Assembly (NCBI GenBank): GCA_963748925.1
Contig: CAVVKG010000006.1
Coordinates: forward strand, 1 to 64,000
DNA: 64,000 bases
Direction of reading: 5' to 3'
Origin: Cryomorpha sp963748925
GTDB lineage: Bacteria > Bacteroidota > Bacteroidia > Flavobacteriales_D > Cryomorphaceae
How positions within the stretch are numbered: position 1 is the first letter of the stretch; every line of letters starts with the position of its first letter. This document shows, one piece after another, positions 54,426-63,936 of the stretch. Position numbers and translations under genes: made by a program. The notes under the pieces are model-generated. The model was given only the letters and a program-made list of their open reading frames with translations, did no database searches and was not told where the DNA came from.

Positions 54426-54974
54426 ATGCTGCATATAGTTAAAGAGAAGAAAGCTGAGAATATTGCCGAATATCTGCTATTTATGTGGCAGATGGAAGAT
54501 TTGTTGCGTGGAGTGGATTTTGATATCATGAAAATCGACGAGCAAATTCTGGGTGCGATGGATGATGAGGAAATGCGCAATGAGAATTTGGTTTGGTTTA
54601 GCAAACTAGCTCGTGAAATGCAAGCCGAAGATGTGAAGGTGAGCGGACACCACCATGAATCCAATGAAATACTTGGAGAAATGATGCTCGTTCAGCAAGC
54701 TCTGCTTACTACAATTGATGATAAAGCTTTCAAAAAAGCTTACGCGGAAGCCAAACCTTTTCTGGATGAGTTTAAACTTAAGACTGATAAAATTCCAAGG
54801 AACGATATAGAGACTGCGCTTACCGCAGTTTACGGTGTACTTACTTTAAAATTGGCCAAAAAAACAGTCAGCCCGGAAACCCGGGCTGCTGTTGATAAAT
54901 TTAGTGCGTACATTCGGTCGCTTACACGAGCCTATCACTTAATGCGGGAGGGAAAAATCCCGCTCAATAACTGA
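54426..54974 (+). CDS. DUF4924 family protein
   Basis: 182 residues, nearly all helical, with the family's start (EKKAENIAEYLLFMWQMEDLLR) and an EMRNENLVWFSKLAREMQAE segment. Function unknown; restricted to Bacteroidota. It begins one base after the OmpH-like stop and ends next to the convergent M42 gene. A terminator for the opposite strand lies inside it (see terminator entry). Confidence 0.8.
   Translation: MLHIVKEKKAENIAEYLLFMWQMEDLLRGVDFDIMKIDEQILGAMDDEEMRNENLVWFSKLAREMQAEDVKVSGHHHESNEILGEMMLVQQALLTTIDDKAFKKAYAEAKPFLDEFKLKTDKIPRNDIETALTAVYGVLTLKLAKKTVSPETRAAVDKFSAYIRSLTRAYHLMREGKIPLNN
54858..54892 (-). terminator. Rho-independent terminator of the M42 peptidase gene, inside DUF4924
   Basis: On the minus strand a 12-bp stem with one bulge (54881-54892 with 54864-54876; AAAC loop) is followed by a seven-T run (54864-54858). 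It lies 83 bp past the M42 stop, wholly inside the convergent coding sequence. Confidence 0.8.
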
Positions 54975-56072
54975 TTACTTAATATATCTGAAGTCTTCTC
55001 CAGACTTAATATTCATCAAGCTTTCGTAAATCAGCTTTACAACGTTTTCTACGTCTTCTTTATGCGTCATTTCAACCGTGGTATGCATGTAGCGAAGTGG
55101 TAGTGAAATGAGGGCAGATGCCACTCCTTTTCCGGAATAAGCAAAGGCATCGGTATCAGTTCCTGTGCTTCGGCTTGCAGCCGCTCTCTGAAATGGAATT
55201 TTTTCCGCTTCAGCTGTCGCTATTATTTTCTTGAGTAAATTGTTCTGTACCGCCGGCCCATAAGTTAACACCGGTCCTTTTCCGCTGTGTAAATCTCCTT
55301 GCTCAATCTTGTCAATCATCGGAGTTTGCGTATCGTGACATACATCTGTTATGATGGCTACATCCGGTTCTATTCGGCGGCTCATCATTTCAGCTCCGCG
55401 TAGTCCTATTTCTTCCTGAACCGAATTTACAACGTAAAGGGTAAAAGGTAATTTTTTCTTATTCTCTTTGAGCATTTTCGCCACTTCGGCTATCATAAAG
55501 CCACCCATTCTATTGTCAAGTGCGCGGCCCACGTAGTACTTGTCGTTTAGTACCATAAACTCATCCTCAAAAGTGGCTATGCTACCCACTTGAATTCCCA
55601 ACTTTTCTACTTCTTCTTTGGAACTGCAGCCGCAATCGAGAAAAATATTCTTCATTGATGGCGGCTCATCTTTACCACCGGGTGCCGTATTTCTGGTATG
55701 AATAGCTGGCCATCCAAAAACTGCACGCACAGGACCTTTATCGGTATGGATTATTACCCTTTTGCTAGGCGCAATCATGTGATCTGAACCACCATTTCTG
55801 CGTAGATAAATAAATCCTTTGTCATTAATGTAATTTACATACCAGCTTATTTCATCAGCATGAGCCTCAATAGCTACTTTGTATTTTTGCCCCGGATTTA
55901 TTACAGCTGCCACAGAGCCATAAACGTCTGTCTCAAAATCGTCGATATACGGATTTATATATTCCAGCCACATTTGCTGTCCCTTTGTTTCATGACCGGT
56001 AGGAGAGGCGTTGTTAAGATACTTTTCGAGAAATTTTATACTGTCTTTTGAAAAAATTGATTTTTTAGCCAT
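54975..56072 (-). CDS. M42-family metallo-aminopeptidase
   Basis: 365 residues, cytosolic dinuclear-metal exopeptidase of the M42 (glutamyl aminopeptidase/endoglucanase-like) family. Metal and catalytic motifs: IEAHADEIS (His, Asp), GRALDNRMGG (bridging Asp), VQEEIGLRGA (Glu base and Glu ligand), ITDVCHDTQ (Asp), and the late ISLPLRYMHTTVEM (His ligand). Large, often tetrahedral, aminopeptidases of this kind finish peptide breakdown. Start ATG 56072, with a TAcaTTTG box (56087-56094) about 15 bp upstream. Confidence 0.93.
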   Translation of the reverse strand: MAKKSIFSKDSIKFLEKYLNNASPTGHETKGQQMWLEYINPYIDDFETDVYGSVAAVINPGQKYKVAIEAHADEISWYVNYINDKGFIYLRRNGGSDHMIAPSKRVIIHTDKGPVRAVFGWPAIHTRNTAPGGKDEPPSMKNIFLDCGCSSKEEVEKLGIQVGSIATFEDEFMVLNDKYYVGRALDNRMGGFMIAEVAKMLKENKKKLPFTLYVVNSVQEEIGLRGAEMMSRRIEPDVAIITDVCHDTQTPMIDKIEQGDLHSGKGPVLTYGPAVQNNLLKKIIATAEAEKIPFQRAAASRSTGTDTDAFAYSGKGVASALISLPLRYMHTTVEMTHKEDVENVVKLIYESLMNIKSGEDFRYIK

Positions 56073-56086
56073 TCAGATGTTTTTGT

Positions 56087-56094
56087 CAAATGTA
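56087..56094 (-). promoter_or_regulatory. Probable promoter (-7 box) of the M42 gene
   Basis: TAcaTTTG on the minus strand, about 15 bp before ATG 56072. Confidence 0.55.
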
Positions 56095-56185
56095 AAAGTT
56101 TAAGCCCAAGTGGCTAAAACTCTTGCCGATAAATGTAACCACGGGGCTGTTCTTTCGTAAATTTTAACGATTTAATAGTAATTAT

Positions 56186-57280
56186 ATGAATTCTCGAATC
56201 TCCTTATTCTTCGTTTTGGCTTTTTTGATGTGCCTTAAAGGCAATTGTCAGGTCGACCCAACGCCTATTCAGATTGCTGCCGATACACTGAGCAGCGACC
56301 AGCAGGAAGGCGGGCTTTCTATCGAAGTCATCAGCTTTTACAACGCCGGTTTAAGTCATTTTCAAAATAACCAGCCAGATTCTGCAATTGCCGAGTTTAC
56401 GAAGGCATTGGCGATCGAATCAAATTTTCCAAAAGCGCTATATAACAGGTCTGCCGCTTATATTCGTTTGGAGGATTATCCTAATGCCATTGCCGATCTA
56501 AGTACTTATTTAACACTTTGCGACACGGCAACGGTTGCCTATTACCTTAGAGCTCGTGCCTATCACATTTCGGGTTTTCCCAATGAGGCTATTACTGATT
56601 ACTCACATGCGACACAAAAAGGGGTTGAAATGGAAAAGGCCAACCTGTACAGCGCTGAATTGAATTTCAAAATGGGCAAATACTCTGAGGCGGAGCTCGA
56701 TTATACCTCTGCCTTGCGAGCCAACCCAAGCAATGCTACTGCGCTTCACGATCGTGGAAGTACCCGAAAACTACTGGAAAAATATGATGATGCAGCATTG
56801 GATTACAATCAGGCGATAAAGCTAAATCCACGTATGACCTCAGCTTATGTTAATCTTGCCGGCGTTTATCGCAAACAGAATAAGCTCGATGATGCTTTAT
56901 CTGAATACAATCAGGCACTACGCCTGGAGCCAAAAAACGTGCTGGCTCTCAATAGTAGAGGTTATGTGTATTTCCTACAAGAGAAATATACAGAGGCTGA
57001 AGCTGATTTTAAAAACGCCATTTCGAATGATGCAGATTATGCCTTTGCTCACAACAATCTTGCTAGCACTTATATTAAAATGAAACAGTATCGTGAGGCT
57101 ATTTCAAGCGCCGATAAGGCCATTGAGCTAGATTCGAATTACGGATATGCTTATTTAAACCGCGGAATAGCCCGTGAAATGATTCGGGATATCCCAGGTG
57201 CATGTGCCGACTGGGAAAAAGCCCAGAGCATGCAAATCAAAAATGCCGACATCTATCAAAACGGCTCATGTAAATTTTAA
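56186..57280 (+). CDS. Exported TPR-repeat protein
   Basis: 364 residues: signal peptide (about 1-21, LFFVLAFLMCLKGNCQ) followed by about eight tetratricopeptide repeats from residue 50 to the end (repeated A..YNRAIKLNP-type units such as DAALDYNQAIKLNPRM and DALSEYNQALRLEP). Periplasmic scaffold; partner unknown. It is 3 bp before the PorE-like gene and the two are surely cotranscribed, so they may act together. Confidence 0.88.
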   Translation: MNSRISLFFVLAFLMCLKGNCQVDPTPIQIAADTLSSDQQEGGLSIEVISFYNAGLSHFQNNQPDSAIAEFTKALAIESNFPKALYNRSAAYIRLEDYPNAIADLSTYLTLCDTATVAYYLRARAYHISGFPNEAITDYSHATQKGVEMEKANLYSAELNFKMGKYSEAELDYTSALRANPSNATALHDRGSTRKLLEKYDDAALDYNQAIKLNPRMTSAYVNLAGVYRKQNKLDDALSEYNQALRLEPKNVLALNSRGYVYFLQEKYTEAEADFKNAISNDADYAFAHNNLASTYIKMKQYREAISSADKAIELDSNYGYAYLNRGIAREMIRDIPGACADWEKAQSMQIKNADIYQNGSCKF

Positions 57281-57283
57281 GTT

Positions 57284-59347
57284 ATGAAGTTCCCCCTCCT
57301 TATTCTATCGTTTTTCACTGCTTTTACATTGCTCGCTCAGGGCGATATTGCCTTTGAAAAAGATAATTTTCCAAATGATAAAGATGAATTTAAAGATGCC
57401 CGATCCTTTCTAAAAGAGGGCGATAAAATTTTTGAGGAAGGAAATATGAGCTATGCAAATTTGGCTCTTCCTTTTTATGAAAAGGCATACGCATTTAACC
57501 CCAATAGCGCTGATTTGAATTATAAACTCGGGGTTTGCTACCTGTACTCTCCGGTAAAGCGAAAATGTCTTGAATATTTTGAAAAGTCGTTTGCGCTAAA
57601 TCCTAGTTATGATTCTTACAATATTGAATACCTTCTTGGTAGGGGCTATCATCTCAATGAAAAATGGGATTTGGCTATAAATGCGTATGAGAAGCAGCTA
57701 GTTGTTTTGCGAAATGAAGGTGCTTCTAACGAAGAGTTTGAAGTAATCAGAAAAAACCTTGAAGAGGCCAGGAATGGAAAAGAGCTTTCAGGTGAACAGG
57801 TTCGGGTTTGGATTGATAATCTAGGGCCGAGTATCAATTCTGAAGCGCCGGAATACGCTCCGTTAATTTCTACAGATGAGAGCATTTTGATTATTACCGC
57901 GCGTCGGGAAAATACCGTAGGCGGACTAAAAGATGCCATGGATAACTTGCCTTACGAAGATCTCTATATAAGTCACAACAAGGCCGGCACCTGGACACCA
58001 CTGCAAAATATGGGCGAAGATGTTAATTCATCAGGTCACGATGCCAGCAGCGGACTCTCTCCTGATGGGAAAATGCTATTTGTATTTCGCGGAACTGCAA
58101 AGGGTGGAGGTGATGTATTTATGTCAGAAATTGAACAGAAAGAGTGGAGTAAGCCGCGTGCGTTGGGTAAGTATATTAATTCCAGTGCCCACGAAAGTGC
58201 TGTAGCCCTTTCGTATGATGGGAATGAGCTTTATTTTGTAAGCGAAAAGGAAGGTGGAATTGGTGGTAAAGATATCTATGTTTCGCGCTGGAATGCCCAG
58301 AAAGATGATTGGAATGAAGCCCAGAATTTAGGAGCAACTGTAAATTCGAGATACGATGAGGATGGAGTATTTCTTCATCCCGATGGCAATACCCTCTATT
58401 TTTCGTCTAAAGGTCACAACTCAATGGGGGGAAATGATATTTTTTATTCTGAAAAGGTAAACGGCCAATGGACGAAGCCAAAGAATATTGGTTATCCAAT
58501 AAATACTCCTGATGATGACGTGTTTTTTGTGGTAGCCGCTGATGGGCGCACGGCTTATTATTCATCCATACGCGATGAGGGTTATGGAGAGAAAGACATT
58601 TATAGGATTACGTTTTTGGGTCCCGAAAAAGAGCCTGTGCTCAATACAGAAGATCAGTTACTTGTGGGGTCAGATGAGAAAAATCTTGAAGTAGCCCTGC
58701 AGCCGGAGGTAAAGGTGCGCACTAGTCGCATGGTTCTCCTTAAGGGATTGGTGATAGATGATAAATCGTCTCAGCCGGTCAGTGCAGCCATCGATTTGAT
58801 TGACAACAACACGTCAGAAGTGCTAGCCACTTTTAAATCCAATGAGGTTTCTGGAGATTATTTGGTCTCGCTACCAGCTGGCCGCAATTACGGATTAAAC
58901 GTAAATGCAGATGGATATCTCTTCAACTCCATGAATTTTAATCTACCGGATACAGCAGTTTTTAAGGAAATCTACAAAGTAGTAAGGCTTAAGAAAATCA
59001 AAATAGGAGAGAGCATTGTACTTCGAAATATTTTCTTCGACTACAATCAGTTTACAGTGCGTAGTGAGTCTGAAGCCGAGCTGGCCAGACTGTATGAATT
59101 GCTTTCTGAAAACCCAACGATTAAAGTTGAGATTTCGGGTCATACCGATGATGTAGGTGGGGATGATTACAATCAAAAGCTATCTCAGGATAGAGCAAAA
59201 GCCGTTGTGGATCATTTAGTGACAAAGGGAATTCCTGCCGAGAGATTACTATATGCAGGCTATGGCGAATCTCAGCCACTTGCGCGAAACGACACGCCTG
59301 AGGGACGTCAGGAAAATAGGCGAACAGAATTTAAAATCATTGAATAA
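57284..59347 (+). CDS. PorE-like OmpA-family protein (T9SS/envelope)
   Basis: 687 residues. Domains in order: signal peptide, TPR region (about 35-160), six-bladed PD40/WD40-like propeller (about 190-450, with repeats such as SSGLSPDGKMLFVFR and GNTLYFSSKGHNSMGG), CarboxypepD_reg-like domain (about 490-570) and OmpA C-terminal peptidoglycan-binding domain (about 580-687, FFDYNQFTVRSESEAELARL, then ISGHTDDVGGD). This TPR-PD40-CRD-OmpA order and length match P. gingivalis PorE, which anchors the type IX secretion system to peptidoglycan. It has no lipobox. Related OmpA proteins beside PorP/SprF genes share the layout, so the T9SS role is likely but not proved. Confidence 0.85.
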   Translation: MKFPLLILSFFTAFTLLAQGDIAFEKDNFPNDKDEFKDARSFLKEGDKIFEEGNMSYANLALPFYEKAYAFNPNSADLNYKLGVCYLYSPVKRKCLEYFEKSFALNPSYDSYNIEYLLGRGYHLNEKWDLAINAYEKQLVVLRNEGASNEEFEVIRKNLEEARNGKELSGEQVRVWIDNLGPSINSEAPEYAPLISTDESILIITARRENTVGGLKDAMDNLPYEDLYISHNKAGTWTPLQNMGEDVNSSGHDASSGLSPDGKMLFVFRGTAKGGGDVFMSEIEQKEWSKPRALGKYINSSAHESAVALSYDGNELYFVSEKEGGIGGKDIYVSRWNAQKDDWNEAQNLGATVNSRYDEDGVFLHPDGNTLYFSSKGHNSMGGNDIFYSEKVNGQWTKPKNIGYPINTPDDDVFFVVAADGRTAYYSSIRDEGYGEKDIYRITFLGPEKEPVLNTEDQLLVGSDEKNLEVALQPEVKVRTSRMVLLKGLVIDDKSSQPVSAAIDLIDNNTSEVLATFKSNEVSGDYLVSLPAGRNYGLNVNADGYLFNSMNFNLPDTAVFKEIYKVVRLKKIKIGESIVLRNIFFDYNQFTVRSESEAELARLYELLSENPTIKVEISGHTDDVGGDDYNQKLSQDRAKAVVDHLVTKGIPAERLLYAGYGESQPLARNDTPEGRQENRRTEFKIIE

Positions 59348-59350
59348 GAA

Positions 59351-59398
59351 TACTAAATAGAATAACCCGAAGGCGACTTCGGGTTATTCTATTTAGTA
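59351..59398. terminator. Bidirectional terminator (22-bp perfect hairpin)
   Basis: Perfect 22-bp inverted repeat (59351-59372 with 59377-59398, GCGA loop) between the convergent PorE-like and T9SS cargo genes. The base of the stem is AT-rich, so it may work in both directions. Confidence 0.8.
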
Positions 59399-59402
59399 AT
59401 AA

Positions 59403-62400
59403 TCAATTCTCTTGGCTGATTACAAAAGGAGTACTTTGTGTTCCTAAGTCTGTAATTACCGATAAAGTGTATACACCTTGTGCCACATTTTTTAGCGGAA
59501 GCAAAATAGAATTTGCACCTTGATTAATTTTTCCAAACCACAAGTTTGCCACTTTGCGTCCCTGAGTGTCATAGAGCTCAATGTTGGCATTTGTTTCAAC
59601 TTTCGAATTAAGATTTAAAGTTGTTTGAGTTGTTCCCGGATTGGGAAACAAATTGAATGATTCAAAAAGCGATTCACGCTCATCAGCGGAAATAATAATT
59701 TCCTCGATGATATTGATATCATCTACATAAATATTATTTCCTCCATTTGATTTAAACTCTAATCTGATTCTAAAGTTTTCTGTTCTTTCATCGGGGTCAA
59801 TGTTGTCAATTGTAAGCAATTGCCACTCTTCAATACCTGACGGAACAAATTGAGAGCTTGTAGGTTCAGCCGTATTGAGAGCAGAAGAAGACGAAAACAC
59901 TTTTTTAAAGGTCCAGCTTTCTCCACAATCATTACTGATAAATACTTTGAAAGTTTCTACCGACGAATTTGGTCTACGCGCATAAGCGACACGCATAGTT
60001 ACCAATGCGGTATCCATCTCGCTGAGGTCGATGCTTGTACTATTGAGGTATTCGTATTCTAGCGGTGGGTTTATAAAATTGTTAACCCAAAGAGAAGTCG
60101 CACTTTCAAAACCGGCTACGTTTGTAATAGACCATGAATTCTCGTCACCGTTGTCTTCTAAATACCACTGAATGTCTTCAATCGAGTTTGCTGTCTCAAA
60201 GTCTTCAGAGTATGGAGCGGGAATTCCTTGCTGGCTAATTACTGTGACATAATTTTCAAGCAAGAGGCTATCAGCACCATTTTCATTTTGTGCCCATAGC
60301 TTTGCTGCATAATTTCCATCATCATTATACACAACAGAAGGACTGAAATCTGTGCTCTGAGCTGGTGTTCCTCCTTCAAATGTCCACAAGATATCTGTGT
60401 TCACATTTATTGATTCATTCAAATAATTCACCGTTTCTCCTTCACAAACAAGTTTCTTATCGGCAGAAAAGTTGACCACAGGAACGACTGACCCTGGATC
60501 GAAGAAATCGTTTGTCCAGACACCACGTCCAAAAGTACCCAGGATTACTTTGCTACTTTGGTATTGGAATATAATCTGTTTTACAACCACATTAGGCAGC
60601 CCCGTATTGAAGCTGTTCCAGTTTACATTGGTAGCATCTTTGTAGTACACCCCTGCATCTGTTCCTATGTAAATGCCGTTGTCGGTTCCTATTTGATAAG
60701 CTACACAGTTAACGGGAATGTTGGGAAGATTAAGGGTGATATTTTCCCACGATTCGCCACCATCTTCGGATGTGAATACTTTGGCATTTGCATTATATCC
60801 GGACATTGTAATCCATATTTTGGCAGGATTATCCGGGTGAATTTCTATACCCGTAATTGTTAGATTGGGTAGGCCTGAACTTATATTTGTCCAGTTGTCG
60901 CCGCCATCTTCAGTTTTGGTGATGGTACCAAAAGTTGATGTATAAATCACATCTGGATCTGAAGGAGCAACCTTAAGAGCAAGAAGTGTACCTGAGAAAT
61001 TAAAATTACTGATGGGTGCCCAAATTCCATTTACGCCGACTTTCCATACGTTCTCAAATGCCGAAAAAAGTATATCCGGATTAGTGGGGTGAAAAGCTAA
61101 TGGAGTGACCCAGGCGCCCGATTCTTCAAGTCCTTCCTGAAAACCAGAGAAATCTTGCCCGCCGTTGGTAGATTTTTGAAAATCACCACCTGGATATGCA
61201 CTGTACATTATCTGATCATTGTCGTAATTAATGAGGGCCATATTTCCATCGCCACCCAACAAGTGTGTATAATCTCCGGGGCTTGAAAATAAGTTCGTTC
61301 CATTGTCCTGGGATGCAGTTAAAATCAAATCAGGATTCGTTGTAGATACGGCTATACGGTAAAACTGAGATATTTGAAGCCCTTCACTCAGGTCTGTCCA
61401 TGAACTACCATTGTCGTCAGAGACAAAAATCCCTCCGTCGCTTCCACAGTAAATTTTTTCTCCAAAGGCATCGAGGCTGTGAATATCTGCATGTGTATAT
61501 CCAATATTTGATGGGTGCACCCAATGCGAAGTTATTGTCCATGATATTCCACCATTCGTACTTTTCCATACATTTATTCCTCCTACATATATTTCATCTT
61601 CATCATTAGGGGAAGCTACAATGGCAAGATCATACCAGCTTTGCCCACCTTCGCCGTCGCCTATTTCAGAATAGGTTAAAATATTCGGACTATCACTTCG
61701 CAGGTCCCAGCTATCACCAGAATCAGAACTTCTGTATAAGCCATAGAATCCGCTGTCTTCATCAGATCCTGCTACCATATAAACGAGGTTTGGATTATCA
61801 GCAGTTACCGTAATTGCCAGCCGGTTTACCTCACCAGATGATGGAATACCATCTGTAATATGCTCGAATGTCAAACCTCCATCAGTCGATTTAAAAAACT
61901 TTCGTCCCGAACAGTAAACTACGCTCGGATCTCCTGGTTTAAGTTCTATATCTCTTACGTTTTCGCTAACGGATTCCGTCCATGATAATCCTGCATCGCT
62001 TGTAACGAACAATCCTTCGTTGGTGGCAACCCACAGTTTGTCAGAATCAGTAGGATCCATGAGAATTTTAGAGCATTTTACTCCATCTGAAATATCGTGG
62101 ATAAGTGAGGTGGCTTCCCAAGATTCGCCTCCATCCAGGCTTTTCATTACTCCAAAACTGTACGTGTCAGATCCATCGCCGTCGCCGGTTGCGAGATATA
62201 GGATATTTGAATTTTCAGGGTCTATTGCAAGACCTGAGGCACCAATTGCCGGCAGGTTATCTGTAAGTGGAACCCAGTTACTCCCCGCATCTATTGATTT
62301 CCATAAGCCACCGGCAGGAGTCATTACATAAATTGTGCTGGCATCATTAGGATCAACAACTATTGCATTGATTCTTCCCAGTCCCGGATTCCAGCCTTGA

Positions 62401-62735
62401 CTCTCCCATGATACAGGGCCAACGGGTTGCCATGCAGAATTTGACTTTTGCTGGCTACTGTTCATTTTTTTAACCTGTTTCCAGGCTTCAAAATACTCTT
62501 TTGAATGGTTTCGATTTCCGCTGGGGTAGCTGCGGATTGCCATGTTGTATTCCCATCGTTTGTACTGCTTCCAGCCTTTTCCGCGCTCGTATTCTTTTCC
62601 ATCCCAGTAATCATTAAATGATTCCTGAACTTCATAAAAGTTTACATTGGGATCCATCATTTTGTTGACCCAATCTTGAGAAAATAGAAAAACAGAAAAA
62701 CAGCTAAAGGTGAGAGTGATAAGAACTTTTTTCAT
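59403..62735 (-). CDS. Large secreted BNR/sortilin-like propeller protein with PKD and T9SS sorting domain
   Basis: 1110 residues: signal peptide (about 1-19, LITLTFSCFSVFLFSQ), multiple BNR/VPS10-type Asp-box repeats forming one or more propellers (recurrent S.DGG..W motifs, about 120-770), a PKD domain (about 780-860, VNYLNESINVNTDILWTFEGG), a jelly-roll-like domain (about 870-1020) and a T9SS type A sorting domain (about 1030-1110, FNLFPNPGTTQTTLNLN, then QGRKVANLW). Exported and probably surface-anchored; role likely adhesion or polymer binding, but catalytic residues are not evident. ATG 62735 is chosen because it begins a clean signal peptide; an in-frame start at 62804 would add 23 residues. 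Confidence 0.85.
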   Translation of the reverse strand: MKKVLITLTFSCFSVFLFSQDWVNKMMDPNVNFYEVQESFNDYWDGKEYERGKGWKQYKRWEYNMAIRSYPSGNRNHSKEYFEAWKQVKKMNSSQQKSNSAWQPVGPVSWESQGWNPGLGRINAIVVDPNDASTIYVMTPAGGLWKSIDAGSNWVPLTDNLPAIGASGLAIDPENSNILYLATGDGDGSDTYSFGVMKSLDGGESWEATSLIHDISDGVKCSKILMDPTDSDKLWVATNEGLFVTSDAGLSWTESVSENVRDIELKPGDPSVVYCSGRKFFKSTDGGLTFEHITDGIPSSGEVNRLAITVTADNPNLVYMVAGSDEDSGFYGLYRSSDSGDSWDLRSDSPNILTYSEIGDGEGGQSWYDLAIVASPNDEDEIYVGGINVWKSTNGGISWTITSHWVHPSNIGYTHADIHSLDAFGEKIYCGSDGGIFVSDDNGSSWTDLSEGLQISQFYRIAVSTTNPDLILTASQDNGTNLFSSPGDYTHLLGGDGNMALINYDNDQIMYSAYPGGDFQKSTNGGQDFSGFQEGLEESGAWVTPLAFHPTNPDILFSAFENVWKVGVNGIWAPISNFNFSGTLLALKVAPSDPDVIYTSTFGTITKTEDGGDNWTNISSGLPNLTITGIEIHPDNPAKIWITMSGYNANAKVFTSEDGGESWENITLNLPNIPVNCVAYQIGTDNGIYIGTDAGVYYKDATNVNWNSFNTGLPNVVVKQIIFQYQSSKVILGTFGRGVWTNDFFDPGSVVPVVNFSADKKLVCEGETVNYLNESINVNTDILWTFEGGTPAQSTDFSPSVVYNDDGNYAAKLWAQNENGADSLLLENYVTVISQQGIPAPYSEDFETANSIEDIQWYLEDNGDENSWSITNVAGFESATSLWVNNFINPPLEYEYLNSTSIDLSEMDTALVTMRVAYARRPNSSVETFKVFISNDCGESWTFKKVFSSSSALNTAEPTSSQFVPSGIEEWQLLTIDNIDPDERTENFRIRLEFKSNGGNNIYVDDINIIEEIIISADERESLFESFNLFPNPGTTQTTLNLNSKVETNANIELYDTQGRKVANLWFGKINQGANSILLPLKNVAQGVYTLSVITDLGTQSTPFVISQEN

Positions 62736-62824
62736 AGACAGTATGTGATAAGAAAGCGAAATTATAGAATTCAAGTTAACTTCGCTACTTATGTTTTGTA
62801 CCAATCCGTGAAAGCTAAATTATT

Positions 62825-63514
62825 ATGAAATTTATAAATCCTGAAATAGTGCCTACTGCTGATGGTAGCGAATCTCTGTACTTAAAAGAGCTAGATGAGC
62901 ATTATCACTCACACCACGGTGCCCTTCAGGAGTCTGTTCACGTTTATATTAAATCGGGTGTTGAATATGTATTAGCAAATGGATTTACTGATCTCAAAAT
63001 TTTTGAGTTGGGTTTAGGAACATGCTTAAATGCTTTTTTAACAGTGGCTTACGCCGAAGAGAACAAGATTGATACGACCTATTATTCAATTGAAAAGTAC
63101 CCTGTAGATCCATCTGCTTTAAAGCGAATGAATTACACCAGCCGACCTGAGCTTAAAAGAGTGGCATTACTTTGTGATAAAATAGTTGATGCGGAATGGG
63201 ATAAGGAGGTATCGGTTTCACCAAATTTCAGTCTTTTCAAGAATTATGGAGATTTTTTGACATTTCAAGCTCCTCCGGCGGGTTTCAATGTACTCTATTT
63301 TGATGCTTTCGGGTTTAGAGCGCAACGCGAGATGTGGTCGCAGGAAGTTTTTCAAAAGTGCTTTGATTTGCTGGTGCCCGGTGGTGTTTTGGTAACCTAC
63401 GCATCAAAAGGCTTGGCAAGACGCGCTATGGAAGCTGTGGGCTTTATGGTGGAGCGGATAAAAGGTGCTCCCGGTAAGCGGGAAATGATGCGTGCAATTA
63501 AGCTTAAATCATGA
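62825..63514 (+). CDS. mnmD: tRNA 5-methylaminomethyl-2-thiouridine methyltransferase MnmD
   Basis: 229 residues of the MnmD (MnmC methyltransferase half) type: PTADGSESLYLKELDEHYHS start, HGALQESVHVYI, SAM-binding FELGLGTCLNAFLT, active-site DAFGFRAQREMWS and GKREMM near the end. It methylates aminomethyl-2-thiouridine at wobble position 34 of some tRNAs. It lacks the FAD-oxidase domain of bifunctional MnmC. It is divergent from the cargo gene, and its stop overlaps the NUDIX start by 4 bp. Confidence 0.93.
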   Translation: MKFINPEIVPTADGSESLYLKELDEHYHSHHGALQESVHVYIKSGVEYVLANGFTDLKIFELGLGTCLNAFLTVAYAEENKIDTTYYSIEKYPVDPSALKRMNYTSRPELKRVALLCDKIVDAEWDKEVSVSPNFSLFKNYGDFLTFQAPPAGFNVLYFDAFGFRAQREMWSQEVFQKCFDLLVPGGVLVTYASKGLARRAMEAVGFMVERIKGAPGKREMMRAIKLKS

Positions 63515-63936
63515 CATACCCCTTCAATGTAAGAGTTTATGGCGCTTTAGTTTGGAATGAGAAAATACTCCTTAGCAAGGAATCCTATAAGAATAGATCA
63601 TTCACAAAATTACCGGGTGGGGGACTTGAATTTGGAGAAGGCCTAAAAGAATGCCTTGTGCGGGAATTTGCCGAAGAGCTACAACTTGAAATAACAGTCG
63701 GAAACCATTTGTACACAACCGACTTTTTTCAAGTTTCTGCTTTTAATTCAAACGAACAGGTTCTCTCTGTTTACTACCGTGTATTTCCTGCCGAGAAATC
63801 TCTTAAACAAGAAAGTATAGCGGCATGTGAACCAGATAAGGAGGCTTTTTGGAAAGAATTGAATGCTTTGCAGGCAGATGATTTCACCTTTCCCATAGAC
63901 AAACATATGGTAAGCCTGCTCAAGTCTTTAAGCTGA
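63511..63936 (+). CDS. NUDIX hydrolase
   Basis: 141 residues with a NUDIX box GGGLEFGEGLKECLVREFAEE that keeps the Glu metal ligands (REFAEE) but has Gln at the usual last Gly (EELQLEI). The substrate is unknown: the family hydrolyses nucleoside-diphosphate-linked compounds. It is coupled to mnmD by an ATGA overlap. Confidence 0.88.
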   Translation: MTYPFNVRVYGALVWNEKILLSKESYKNRSFTKLPGGGLEFGEGLKECLVREFAEELQLEITVGNHLYTTDFFQVSAFNSNEQVLSVYYRVFPAEKSLKQESIAACEPDKEAFWKELNALQADDFTFPIDKHMVSLLKSLS

